Assembly: GCA_938009115.1 (NCBI GenBank)
Contig: CALLHZ010000081.1
Location: forward strand, 1 to 6,699
DNA: 6,699 bases
Direction of reading: 5' to 3'
DNA from: an uncultured Clostridia bacterium
GTDB lineage: Bacteria > Bacillota > Clostridia > Peptostreptococcales > Anaerovoracaceae
Positions 1 through 5,735 of this stretch are shown here, in pieces. Both the position numbers and the translations under genes were made by a program. Below the pieces are notes generated by a model, which saw nothing but the letters and a program-made list of their open reading frames with translations, made no database searches and was not told the origin of the DNA. How positions within the stretch are numbered: position 1 is the first letter of the stretch; every line of letters begins with the position of its first letter.

Positions 1-485
1 ACGTGGCTGAAGACCAGGTCGCTTTGGCAGGCGAAAATCCTTTTGTCCGCCAGGTCGAAGAATTTGCAGCCGGTGAGGGTTCGGAGGTGGTGGTGATCTC
101 GGCAAAGGTGGAAGCCGAGATCGCGGAGCTGGAGGACGAAGAAAAGCAAATGTTTCTGGAAGAACTGGGCATCGCACAGTCCGGGCTGGAACAGTTGATC
201 AAGGCTTCCTATAAACTGCTGGACCTGATCTCCTTCCTGACCGCAGGCGAACCGGAGGTCAGGGCCTGGACCGTCAGGCGGGGCACGAAAGCGCCCCAGG
301 CGGCGGGGAAGATCCATTCGGATTTCGAAAAGGGATTCATCCGCGCCGAAACGATCGCATACGACAAGCTCATCGAGAGCGGAGGCAATATTGCAGCGGC
401 AAAAGAAAAAGGCCTGGTCCGCAGCGAGGGCAAAGAATACATCGTCAAGGACGGCGATGTGATGCACTTCTTGTTCAACGTATAA
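1..485 (+). CDS. ychF: Redox-regulated ATPase YchF (Obg-family), 3' part only
   Basis: This is the C-terminal part of YchF, an Obg-related P-loop protein that hydrolyses ATP in preference to GTP, binds ribosomes and takes part in translation and oxidative-stress control in the cytoplasm. The frame is open at the left edge (bases 1-2 end a codon, probably Asn), so the GTG at position 3 is an internal Val, not a start. About 160 residues remain; a full YchF has about 365, so the G1-G4 nucleotide motifs lie outside the window. What is visible is the end of the ATPase domain (VISAKVEAEIAELEDEE) and then the TGS domain over roughly the last 85 residues, with the family hallmarks VRAWTV, APQAAGKIHSDFEKGFIRAE and the terminal DGDVMHFLFNV. 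The match to E. coli YchF, recalled from memory, is close over the whole stretch. The next gene follows after 30 bp on the same strand with no terminator between, so the two are probably co-transcribed. Confidence 0.96.
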   Translation, partial: VAEDQVALAGENPFVRQVEEFAAGEGSEVVVISAKVEAEIAELEDEEKQMFLEELGIAQSGLEQLIKASYKLLDLISFLTAGEPEVRAWTVRRGTKAPQAAGKIHSDFEKGFIRAETIAYDKLIESGGNIAAAKEKGLVRSEGKEYIVKDGDVMHFLFNV

Positions 486-515
486 AAAGGGTCACAGCGC
501 CCCGGGGAATCCATT

Positions 516-1082
516 ATGAAAAAGAATTATGAAACGACATTTAAACGAAATCCGGAGAATGGCAGGATCGTCATTGAAGTATCTCTGAACCACTACCTGG
601 AGTTTTTCCATGAATGGGACAACGCAGTGTTCAAAAAGCGGGATATGCATCCGGAACTGGCAGCATTTCTGGAGGAGTGTTCGGAGGACATTCCTTTTAA
701 AGAGGAGCTGGAGATCCAGTTCTACCTGGAGAACGGCGCGGCGGACCCCCAACAGGAGGAGACCATCCGAACCAGCTTCAAGAATTTCTATAACGCCCTG
801 ATCTGCTGGGAAAAGAAAGAGACCAAGCGGATCGTACTGAATTCGGGGATCCTGCTGCTTATTGCATTTACACTGCTGTTGCTGTATACGGTATTGAGCG
901 GACGCAGCAGCGACGCCATCATATCTTCCGTCCTGATGGAAAGTCTGCTGATCGGGGGCTGGGTATTGACCTGGGAGGCTTTCCATGGGATCGCCATCGA
1001 CATCATTCAGCCCTTTAAAAGGCGCCAGGCGCTGAAACGTTTTTATGACACAGCGATCAGTTTTCGCTACGTCAGCCTGTAA
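516..1082 (+). CDS. Uncharacterised membrane protein with two predicted TM helices
   Basis: I do not recognise a characterised family; the function is unknown. The 188-residue protein has a hydrophilic, acidic N-terminal part (about 1-103) and two hydrophobic segments, near 106-127 (IVLNSGILLLIAFTLLLLYT) and 134-155 (AIISSVLMESLLIGGWVLTW), with a short loop. A basic C-terminal tail follows (PFKRRQALKRFYDT). The positive charges next to both helices (KKETKR before the first, KRRQALKR after the second) suggest that both ends face the cytoplasm, as a hairpin in the membrane. No signal peptide or catalytic motif is seen. The N-terminal stretch FHEWDNAVFKKRDMHPEL looks structured and conserved, and it resembles unnamed hypothetical proteins I recall from Firmicutes. 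The ATG at 516 is preceded by a weak GGGGAA (504-509). The gene lies 30 bp after ychF and ends just before a strong terminator, so it is likely the last gene of that transcript. Confidence 0.8.
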   Translation: MKKNYETTFKRNPENGRIVIEVSLNHYLEFFHEWDNAVFKKRDMHPELAAFLEECSEDIPFKEELEIQFYLENGAADPQQEETIRTSFKNFYNALICWEKKETKRIVLNSGILLLIAFTLLLLYTVLSGRSSDAIISSVLMESLLIGGWVLTWEAFHGIAIDIIQPFKRRQALKRFYDTAISFRYVSL

Positions 1083-1098
1083 AGACGCCAAAGAAAAC

Positions 1099-1135
1099 AA
1101 AAAAGCTGCGGAAAACATTTTTTCCGCAGCTTTTT
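1099..1135. terminator. Bidirectional intrinsic terminator
   Basis: A GC core GCTGCGG (1105-1111) pairs with CCGCAGC (1124-1130). It is extended by A/T pairs on both sides, and the loop is about 4 nt. T-runs follow on each strand: TTTTT at 1131-1135 on the plus strand, and the complement of the A-run at 1099-1104 on the minus strand. It sits between two convergent genes, the membrane-protein gene ending at 1082 and the LysA-like gene ending at 1146, and can stop transcription from both. Confidence 0.9.
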
Positions 1136-1145
1136 CATTGATATA

Positions 1146-2465
1146 CTACAGTTCGTTCTCGACGACCTGCTCCAGGGTCTGAGCCTTGCGGATCAGCCGC
1201 ACAGTGCCGTCGGTGGCAGCCAGGATCTCCGGGATCTGGATGTGGGAATTGTAATTGAAGGGCGTCATGGAGGAGCAATATCCGCCCACGCCGCCGATCA
1301 CGACCAAATCGCCGAGCTCGGGCTCGGCCATTTTCCGTTCGATGATGTTGTGCTGGCTGTCCAGACACTGGGAATCTCCGCTTTCGCAGCAGCGTCCCAC
1401 AATGATGGCTTCATAGCCGGTATCTTCCAGATCGAACTCTGTCGACAGGAGCTTGCCGTCCTTCGAAATGACGTAGAAGGGATGCTGGGATCCGTACATC
1501 GTCGGCCGGGCATTGATCTCCATCCCGCCGTTTACCACGATAAAATTGAATCCGTCGTCGCCGGTGGTCTTTTTGTCCAGGACCTCCGTAACGGCATACC
1601 CTGCGTTGGCCACGATGAATGTGCCCGGTTCGATCTCCATTTTCATCTTCCGGCCGTTTCTTTGGTAAAACGCTTCGATGCGATCCTTGGCGTAGCTGCC
1701 CAGATATTCGATATCCGCATAGATCTCTCCCGGCATGCGGGCTTCTTTCAATCCGCCGCCGAAGCTGATGGTTTCGCAGTCGGGGAAGGATTCCTCCACG
1801 ATGCCCAGCTCCAGGTCGATGTTGCTTCTCCAGATCTCCGGATCGCCGCCGGAGCCGATGTGGACGTGGACTTCTGTGAAGCGGACGCCTTTCTCCTTGG
1901 CATACGCCAGGGCGGCGGGCAGATCCGAACGGTGCACGCCGAAGCAGGAATATTTGTCGCCGGTGTTGCGGGTGGCGCTTTCGCCGGAGCCGATGCCCGG
2001 GTGGATGCGCATGGAGAGCGTGATGCCGTTTTCCCTGGCGAAGTCCGCGATCAGCTCCAATTGCCGCACAGAGCAGACATTATACTTCAGGCCTTTTTTC
2101 ATCAATTCTTCCAGATCTTTTCTTTCTTCTCCCAAGGGAACTTCTTGTGTGGTCAAGAAGATCTTGGCGGGGGCGATCCCGGCCAGGACAGCTCTCTTGG
2201 CTTCGTTCAGGGAACTGGCGTCGATCAGGAGACCTTCCCGGTCCACGATCTGAAGGATCGTCCGGTTGGAGTTTGCCTTCATAGCATACCGGACATTCAG
2301 TCCATAGGCGTTGGGCATGCTTAAAACAGCCTTGCAACGTTCGACGATGAGGGCTTCATCATACAGGTATGCGGGGGTCCCGTAAGCCTCTTTGGCTTTC
2401 AGGAAAACCGAAGGATCCAAACGGGAAAAATCGTTCAATGCGTTCATGACAACTCTCGCTTTCAT
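1146..2465 (-). CDS. lysA: Diaminopimelate decarboxylase-like PLP enzyme (fold type III)
   Basis: Likely converts meso-diaminopimelate to L-lysine with pyridoxal phosphate, the last step of lysine synthesis, in the cytoplasm. In the 439-residue frame the PLP lysine is K63 in YAMKAN. The barrel motifs HVHIGSG (200-206, with H202) and GGG (236-238) follow, then EPG (280-281 region), RPTMYG (R320, Y324), the CESGD motif (C360, E361, D364) contributed across the dimer, and Y397 near the C-terminal YNS. Length fits the family (about 420-440). Two oddities stand out: the usual EPGR reads EPGT (T282), and the glycine loop continues as LKEARMPGE instead of the common LGIPY type. It therefore belongs to a divergent LysA-like branch, and another amino-acid substrate is possible. 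Start choice: ATG at 2465 has no clear Shine-Dalgarno, while M7 (ATG at 2447-2445) has GCGAGAG 5 nt upstream, so 433 residues is the better length. The gene stands alone, between the convergent terminator and its own promoter next to the IS. Confidence 0.88.
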   Translation of the reverse strand: MKARVVMNALNDFSRLDPSVFLKAKEAYGTPAYLYDEALIVERCKAVLSMPNAYGLNVRYAMKANSNRTILQIVDREGLLIDASSLNEAKRAVLAGIAPAKIFLTTQEVPLGEERKDLEELMKKGLKYNVCSVRQLELIADFARENGITLSMRIHPGIGSGESATRNTGDKYSCFGVHRSDLPAALAYAKEKGVRFTEVHVHIGSGGDPEIWRSNIDLELGIVEESFPDCETISFGGGLKEARMPGEIYADIEYLGSYAKDRIEAFYQRNGRKMKMEIEPGTFIVANAGYAVTEVLDKKTTGDDGFNFIVVNGGMEINARPTMYGSQHPFYVISKDGKLLSTEFDLEDTGYEAIIVGRCCESGDSQCLDSQHNIIERKMAEPELGDLVVIGGVGGYCSSMTPFNYNSHIQIPEILAATDGTVRLIRKAQTLEQVVENEL

Positions 2466-2499
2466 TCTGTAACAAAAATAACGTTTTCGTCAGTTGTAG

Positions 2500-2528
2500 A
2501 TTATATAACAAATTTCACGGACAAACAA
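2500..2528 (-). promoter_or_regulatory. Sigma-A-like promoter of the LysA-like gene
   Basis: On the minus strand TTGTTT (2528-2523) and a perfect TATAAT (2505-2500) are separated by 17 bp. They lie about 50 nt upstream of the probable start at 2447. The -35 box is only 5 bp outside the IS target duplication (2533-2558), so the promoter is native DNA and was not disrupted by the insertion. The untranslated leader is short, and I see no riboswitch-sized structured leader (for example a lysine L-box) in it. Confidence 0.65.
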
Positions 2529-2532
2529 TAGA

Positions 2533-2558
2533 CTCCATCAGGCCAAAGGTTTTCGGAA
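2533..2558. repeat. Target-site direct repeat, left copy
   Basis: This 26-bp sequence starts CTCCATCAGGCC and ends GGTTTTCGGAA. It is repeated without mismatch at 3623-3648 in the same orientation, and the two copies abut exactly the two tips of the IS. This copy is the duplicate: read on the minus strand it spells the last six codons and stop of the trhP-like gene (F R K P L A stop), but it is detached from that gene. Confidence 0.9.
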
Positions 2559-2586
2559 TGTAGGATTACAATACATGTGTTACACC
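2559..2586. repeat. Left terminal inverted repeat of the IS
   Basis: It starts TGTAGG and ends GTTACACC. It matches the reverse complement of 3595-3622 at 22 of 28 positions, with perfect blocks at the outer 6 bp and the inner 9 bp. The inner block is the probable transposase-binding region and the outer block the cleavage end (inference from IS481/IS3 biology). Confidence 0.88.
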
Positions 2587-2601
2587 TGAATAAAAAATAG
2601 A

Positions 2602-2670
2602 ACGGAAAACATCCAAGTTGTGTTAGAGTTTTGTTACCACACAAAAAAGACACAAAAAGGAGTTTTCCGT
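2602..2670 (+). promoter_or_regulatory. Possible RBS-hiding inverted repeat before the transposase start
   Basis: ACGGAAAAC (2602-2610) is a perfect 9-bp inverted match to GTTTTCCGT (2662-2670), which lies directly against the ATG at 2671 and overlaps the last G of the Shine-Dalgarno AAGGAG (2657-2662). In a transcript that enters the IS from outside, both arms would be present and could fold over the start region and block translation, as known for IS10 and IS50. A transcript starting inside the 51-nt loop would escape. I could not find a convincing internal promoter, so the role is tentative. Confidence 0.4.
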
Positions 2671-3612
2671 ATGGCAAGTGTAACACAGGATATGAGGTAT
2701 CGTCTATCTTTATTGGCCTATGCCAAGAAGCATGGGGTCACCGATGCAGCTGTTCGTTATCGCACCAATCGGCAGTACATCTATCGCTGGTTACGCCGCT
2801 ATGACGGCTCTCTGGAGTCCTTGCGGGAGCGCTCCAGGCGTCCTCATGGGCATAAGCGGCAGCATACACAGGCAGAGTTGAAACTGATCCATGACATGCG
2901 ACGCCGGAATGCTCACCTGGGGCTGGTCGTCTTCTGGGTCAAGCTGAGGCAGAGGGGGTATGACCGCCATGTCACCAGCCTCTACAGGGTTTTGCGACGG
3001 GAAGGGATCATGCCCGTTAAACCCCCAAACCCTAAGCGGAAACCCAAGCCTTACGAGCAGATGACTCGTCCCGGGCAGAGAGTTCAGATCGATGTGAAGC
3101 ATGTTCCCGCTGCCTGTCTGGTGGGCCAGGTTCAAAACAGTAAGCTTTACCAATACACCGCCATCGACGAGTTCTCCCGGTATCGCTATGTGGAAGCCTT
3201 TGAGGAGATCAGCACCTACTCCTCCACCGTATTTCTGAAGCATATGCTCAGCCACTTCAACTTCCCCGTGGAATGCGTCCAGACCGACAATGGGTTTGAG
3301 TTCACCAACCGGTTCTCGAAAACCCGCGAGCCCAAACCTACATTGTTTCAGGTGACTCTCAGGGATCTGGGCATCCGGCACAAGATGATCCGCCCCTTCA
3401 CGCCAAGGCACAATGGCAAAGTAGAACGCTCACACCGCAAAGACAACGAATACTTTTATGCCATCACCACCTTTTACAGCCTTGCTGACTTTCAATTACA
3501 GCTCTACCGGCACAACTACCGATACAACCGTTTCCCCATGAGGCCCCTTGGCTGGAAATCTCCCTTGGATACCCTCATGGATTATTGGGTGGACGGTGTA
3601 ACATATGTTTGA
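2671..3612 (+). CDS. IS481-family-type DDE transposase
   Basis: It catalyses excision and integration of the surrounding IS. The 313-residue protein starts at ATG 2671, chosen because AAGGAG (2657-2662) lies 8 nt upstream. A GTG at 2620 in the same frame would add 17 residues but has no such site and lies inside the untranslated hairpin region. The N-terminal part has a helix-turn-helix (YAKKHGVTDAAVRYRTNRQY, then IYRWLRRYDGSLESLRERSRRP) for binding the terminal repeats. A second winged-helix-like part (RRRNAHLGLVVFWVKLRQRG) follows, then the RNase H-fold catalytic core. Catalytic residues visible are the Asp in VQIDVKH, the Asp in VQTDNGFEF and the Glu in HNGKVERSHRK. The last two are 45 residues apart, longer than the D35E of IS3 because of an insert around SKTREPKPTLFQ. 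The frame is intact with no stop or frameshift. The stop codon (3610-3612) lies inside the right inverted repeat. Confidence 0.93.
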   Translation: MASVTQDMRYRLSLLAYAKKHGVTDAAVRYRTNRQYIYRWLRRYDGSLESLRERSRRPHGHKRQHTQAELKLIHDMRRRNAHLGLVVFWVKLRQRGYDRHVTSLYRVLRREGIMPVKPPNPKRKPKPYEQMTRPGQRVQIDVKHVPAACLVGQVQNSKLYQYTAIDEFSRYRYVEAFEEISTYSSTVFLKHMLSHFNFPVECVQTDNGFEFTNRFSKTREPKPTLFQVTLRDLGIRHKMIRPFTPRHNGKVERSHRKDNEYFYAITTFYSLADFQLQLYRHNYRYNRFPMRPLGWKSPLDTLMDYWVDGVTYV

Positions 3613-3622
3613 CAAACCTACA
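3595..3622. repeat. Right terminal inverted repeat of the IS
   Basis: It starts GGTGTAAC and ends CCTACA, and is the partner of 2559-2586 (22 of 28 matching). It contains the last codons and the TGA stop of the transposase, so the coding frame and the transposition end overlap by 18 bp. Confidence 0.88.
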
Positions 3623-3648
3623 CTCCATCAGGCCAAAGGTTTTCGGAA
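3623..3648. repeat. Target-site direct repeat, right copy
   Basis: This is the second copy of the 26-bp repeat found at 2533-2558. This copy stays continuous with the trhP-like gene and supplies its last six codons and stop (TGA, plus-strand TCA at 3628-3630), with 5 bp of downstream sequence before the IS tip. It is therefore the original gene end, not IS sequence. Confidence 0.9.
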
Positions 3649-4824
3649 CAGGTCCCCCGCCTGGACTTCAAAGGGGCAGTCGATGGTCAGCAGACGCATG
3701 GGCGTGTTCGAAACAGACAGGTCGTTTCCGCCTTCGTCACGGATCTGTCCGATCTTGAACGATCTGCCGGTTTTCCCCGGGGAGACGACTTCCAGAATAT
3801 CTCCGACCAGGAAACGGTTTCGCGTCCGCACGAGGGCTGCGCCGGGAGCGCTGTCTTCGGCCGCGGCCGCCACAAAAAGCCATTCCCTGACATAGCCGGC
3901 CGTGTCCGGCGCGAGGGCTTCAGGCTCCGCCAGATAGAAACCGCTGCAATAAGGGCGGTGGCTGACAGTATTCAGTTCTCTCTGCAGTTCTGCTTCGGAA
4001 GCGGTCCCGTCAAGGGCCATGCGGTAGGCGTTGACGGTGATGCCGACGGAATAGGGCGTGCGCATGCGTCCTTCGATCTTGAAGCAGGAAACACCGGCGT
4101 CCCGAAGCCGGTCCAGGAAGGAGATGCAGCACAGCTCTTTGGAGCTGAGAATGGCTGTTCCGCTTTCATCTTCAAATACGGGGAAATATTCACCCGGCCG
4201 CTTCTCTTCCGTCAGATGGTAATTCCAGCGGCAGGATTGCGTGCAGTCTCCGCGATTGGCGCTGCGGCCCGTAAGATAAGAGCTGATCAGGCAGCGTCCG
4301 GAATAGGCCATGCACATGGCGCCGTGGACGAAAGCCTCCAGTTCCAGGTCTTCCGGCACGTGGTCACGGATCTCGGCGATTTGGGATAGGGAAAGCTCTC
4401 TGGCCAGGACGATGCGCCGCACGCCAAGGTCATAATAAACCCGGGCAGCTTTCCAGTTCATGCAGTTTGCCTGGGTGCTCAGATGAAGCGGCATATCGGG
4501 AACGGTCTCGCTGATCTGCGCCAGCGCGCCGATATCGGAGACGATCAACGCGTCGGCGCCAAGGTCCCGAAGCCGCGTCGCATAATCTGTCAGGATGGGG
4601 AGCTCCCCGTTGTAAACGAAGCTGTTCACCGTCACATAGAGTTTTTTATTCCTTGCGTGGGCCTCCCGGGCTACGAGGGACAGCGTTTCTTCGTCCATGC
4701 CTGCCGTGTCGGCCCGAAGCTGGAGCATCGGCCCGCCGCAGAAGAGGGCGTCCGCGCCGTATTTCAAGGCTGTTAGGGCGCCTTCCATATCACCTGCAGG
4801 CGCCAGCAGTTCCGGTCGTTTCAT
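3628..4824 (-). CDS. trhP: U32-family protein, TrhP/YegQ-type tRNA U34 hydroxylation enzyme
   Basis: Homologues called peptidase U32; E. coli YegQ is now named TrhP and is needed for 5-hydroxyuridine at tRNA position 34, using prephenate and an Fe-S cluster. The 398-residue protein starts PELLAPAGDMEGALTALKYG, the typical U32 barrel start. It carries VTVNSFV, LHLSTQANCMNW, the signature around 164-180 (EAFVHGAMCMAYSGRC), and RPGEYFPVFEDESGT, all closely like YegQ. Four cysteines, C171, C178, C194 and C198, have the same C-x6-C-x15-C-x3-C spacing I recall from YegQ and are the probable Fe-S ligands. FKIEGRMRTPYSV (248-260) and a C-terminal beta-barrel-like part follow. It is about 55 residues shorter than YegQ, mainly in the middle. 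The ATG has AAAGGA 7-8 nt upstream. The IS lies directly behind its stop. Activity as a tRNA modifier rather than a protease is inferred from the family. Confidence 0.9.
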   Translation of the reverse strand: MKRPELLAPAGDMEGALTALKYGADALFCGGPMLQLRADTAGMDEETLSLVAREAHARNKKLYVTVNSFVYNGELPILTDYATRLRDLGADALIVSDIGALAQISETVPDMPLHLSTQANCMNWKAARVYYDLGVRRIVLARELSLSQIAEIRDHVPEDLELEAFVHGAMCMAYSGRCLISSYLTGRSANRGDCTQSCRWNYHLTEEKRPGEYFPVFEDESGTAILSSKELCCISFLDRLRDAGVSCFKIEGRMRTPYSVGITVNAYRMALDGTASEAELQRELNTVSHRPYCSGFYLAEPEALAPDTAGYVREWLFVAAAAEDSAPGAALVRTRNRFLVGDILEVVSPGKTGRSFKIGQIRDEGGNDLSVSNTPMRLLTIDCPFEVQAGDLFRKPLA

Positions 4825-4848
4825 ATTCGTATCCTTTCTTCGCCACGT

Positions 4849-4877
4849 ATCATAACACAGGGCGGCCCGGTTTGCAA
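4849..4877 (-). promoter_or_regulatory. Sigma-A-like promoter of the trhP-like gene
   Basis: On the minus strand TTGCAA (4877-4872) and TATGAT (4854-4849) are 17 bp apart. The -10 box lies about 25 nt before the start codon at 4824. The transcript would start just before the ribosome site, giving a very short leader. Confidence 0.65.
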
Positions 4878-4879
4878 AA

Positions 4880-4893
4880 GTCCATCGATTGAC
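4880..4893. promoter_or_regulatory. Candidate operator between divergent promoters
   Basis: The 14-bp sequence GTCcATCGATtGAC is a palindrome except for one opposed pair (12 of 14 positions symmetric). It begins 2 bp outside the -35 box of the trhP promoter and overlaps the -35 box of the SDR promoter (4889-4894). A dimeric regulator bound here could affect both directions. No regulator gene is present in the window. Confidence 0.3.
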
Positions 4894-4918
4894 GGTCCGG
4901 GGGAAAGGATGTTACACT
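4889..4918 (+). promoter_or_regulatory. Possible promoter of the SDR operon
   Basis: TTGACG (4889-4894) and TACACT (4913-4918) are 18 bp apart on the plus strand. The -35 box is near perfect; the -10 box is weaker (4 of 6). The predicted start near 4925 leaves a leader of about 55 nt before the ATG at 4980. The two opposing -35 boxes are 11 bp apart. Confidence 0.45.
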
Positions 4919-4940
4919 GGATTCCAAGGCGAAATGCCCG

Positions 4941-4965
4941 AATGTTACAGCAAAGCAGCAACATT
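4941..4965. repeat. Near-palindrome in the SDR operon leader
   Basis: AATGTT-A-C-A-GC, AAA, GC-A-G-C-AACATT forms an imperfect dyad of 25 bp: 9 of 11 opposed pairs match around a 3-nt centre. It ends 2 bp before the Shine-Dalgarno AGGAGG (4968-4973). It may be a protein-binding operator placed just after the promoter, or an RNA hairpin next to the ribosome site. The sequence alone cannot decide. Confidence 0.4.
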
Positions 4966-4979
4966 TCAGGAGGTTGTCA

Positions 4980-5702
4980 ATGAAAGGAAAAGTCGCGGTC
5001 GTCACCGGCGCGGCCAAGGGGATCGGAAAAGCCATCGCCCTGGAGCTGGCCTCGGCCGGCGCCAAAGTCTATGCCAACGGTCGCAGCCGGGAGAGTCTCG
5101 AAGAATTGCTGAACGAAGCCCGGGAGCGCTCTTTGGATATCGTTCCGCTGCCCTTTGACGTATCAAACGAAGAGGAAGTCATCCAGGCTTTCGGTTCTCT
5201 GGGTGTCATCGATTATCTGGTGAACAATGCCGCAGTATGTCCCTATGTTTTGTATAAGGACCTGAAAGAGGAGCACTGGGACCTGATGTTTGCCGTCAAT
5301 GTAAAAGGCACCTATTTCTGCACCCGCCACGCCCTGGAGAAAATGACCTCGCCGGGCGGCAGCATCGTCAATATCTCCTCCGGCGCGGGAAAGACCGGCG
5401 GAGCCTTCGTGAGCATGCCTTACGGCACTTCCAAAGCAGCCATCAACAACATGACCGTCACCTTTGCTAAGCTGTTCGCATCGAAGGGGATCCGGGTCAA
5501 CGCCATATCCCCCGGGTTCGTGGAAACCAGGATCCTGGATGAAATGCCGATCTCCAGGGACCTGATCCGCTCGGATATCCCGCTGGGAAAAATCGGCGAG
5601 CCCGAGGATATCGCGCCGATCGTCCGCTTTGCGCTTGCGGAGGAATCGTCTTTCATGACGGGACAGGTGATCGAGGTGAACGGCGGAGACGTGATGTATT
5701 AG
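4980..5702 (+). CDS. Short-chain dehydrogenase/reductase (FabG-like), first of a tandem pair
   Basis: A classical SDR, a cytoplasmic NAD(P)-dependent oxidoreductase acting on an alcohol or ketone; the substrate is unknown. The 240-residue length is typical. The Rossmann glycine motif TGAAKGIG is at 9-16, D60 is at the adenine-pocket position, and NNAA (82-85) replaces the usual NNAG. Active-site residues are N107, S134 (NISS), Y148 and K152 (YGTSK), and then ISPGFVET follows. The Arg in NGRSRE after the second strand suggests NADP(H) preference (inference). Start: ATG at 4980 has AGGAGG 6 nt upstream; an in-frame TTG two codons earlier touches that site and is unlikely. It is more FabG/glucose-dehydrogenase-like than the next gene only in general form. 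No fatty-acid genes are nearby, so a FabG role is not supported. The second SDR gene starts 33 bp downstream. Confidence 0.9.
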   Translation: MKGKVAVVTGAAKGIGKAIALELASAGAKVYANGRSRESLEELLNEARERSLDIVPLPFDVSNEEEVIQAFGSLGVIDYLVNNAAVCPYVLYKDLKEEHWDLMFAVNVKGTYFCTRHALEKMTSPGGSIVNISSGAGKTGGAFVSMPYGTSKAAINNMTVTFAKLFASKGIRVNAISPGFVETRILDEMPISRDLIRSDIPLGKIGEPEDIAPIVRFALAEESSFMTGQVIEVNGGDVMY

Positions 5703-5735
5703 CAGAAACACAGTGAACGCAAAGGAGAGATCGAT

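Larger units (their letters stand above)
2559..3622 (+). mobile_element. Complete insertion sequence, IS481-like, 1064 bp
   Basis: The element is bounded by TGTAGG on the left and CCTACA on the right, the TGT...ACA tips typical of IS481/IS3-type elements. It has 28-bp imperfect inverted repeats, one transposase gene with a good ribosome binding site, and flanking 26-bp perfect direct repeats. Everything needed for mobility appears intact, and the perfect target repeats suggest a recent insertion. IS481 assignment rests on the single-frame transposase (no IS3-type frameshift pair), its HTH plus rve/DDE layout, and the size near 1 kb. It sits between the 3' end of the trhP-like gene and the lysA-like promoter, with its transposase pointing towards trhP. 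Confidence 0.92.

Noticed and set aside
492..1118. A 208-codon minus-strand open frame opposite the membrane-protein gene
   Set aside because: It overlaps the terminator and the whole plus-strand gene, has no ribosome site, and shows no recognisable domain. The plus-strand frame gives coherent membrane segments.
1242..2324. A 360-codon open frame on the plus strand opposite the LysA-like gene
   Set aside because: It is antisense to a gene with clear PLP-decarboxylase motifs, has no ribosome site, and its translation is low-complexity Ala/Gly/Asp/His-rich, as expected from the complement of GC-rich coding DNA.
2620..2670. Upstream GTG start that would add 17 residues to the transposase
   Set aside because: The ATG at 2671 has AAGGAG at ideal distance, and the extra residues (LEFCYHTKKTQKGVFR) do not look like a transposase N-terminus.
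2532..3648. The long direct repeats as attachment sites of a site-specific integrative element at the trhP 3' end
   Set aside because: The enclosed 1064 bp holds only a DDE transposase with terminal inverted repeats and no tyrosine or serine recombinase. The repeats begin exactly at the IS tips, which fits a target duplication better.
2532..3648. CRISPR-like repeats
   Set aside because: There are only two copies, more than 1 kb apart, and an IS fills the space between them.
3605..3895. Small plus-strand frame after the IS
   Set aside because: It runs antisense through the trhP-like coding region and starts inside the IS inverted repeat; there is no ribosome site and no recognisable motif.
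4889..5158. An 89-codon frame overlapping the start of the first SDR gene
   Set aside because: It covers the promoter and leader and then runs out of frame through the SDR motifs, giving an Arg/Gly-rich shadow protein.
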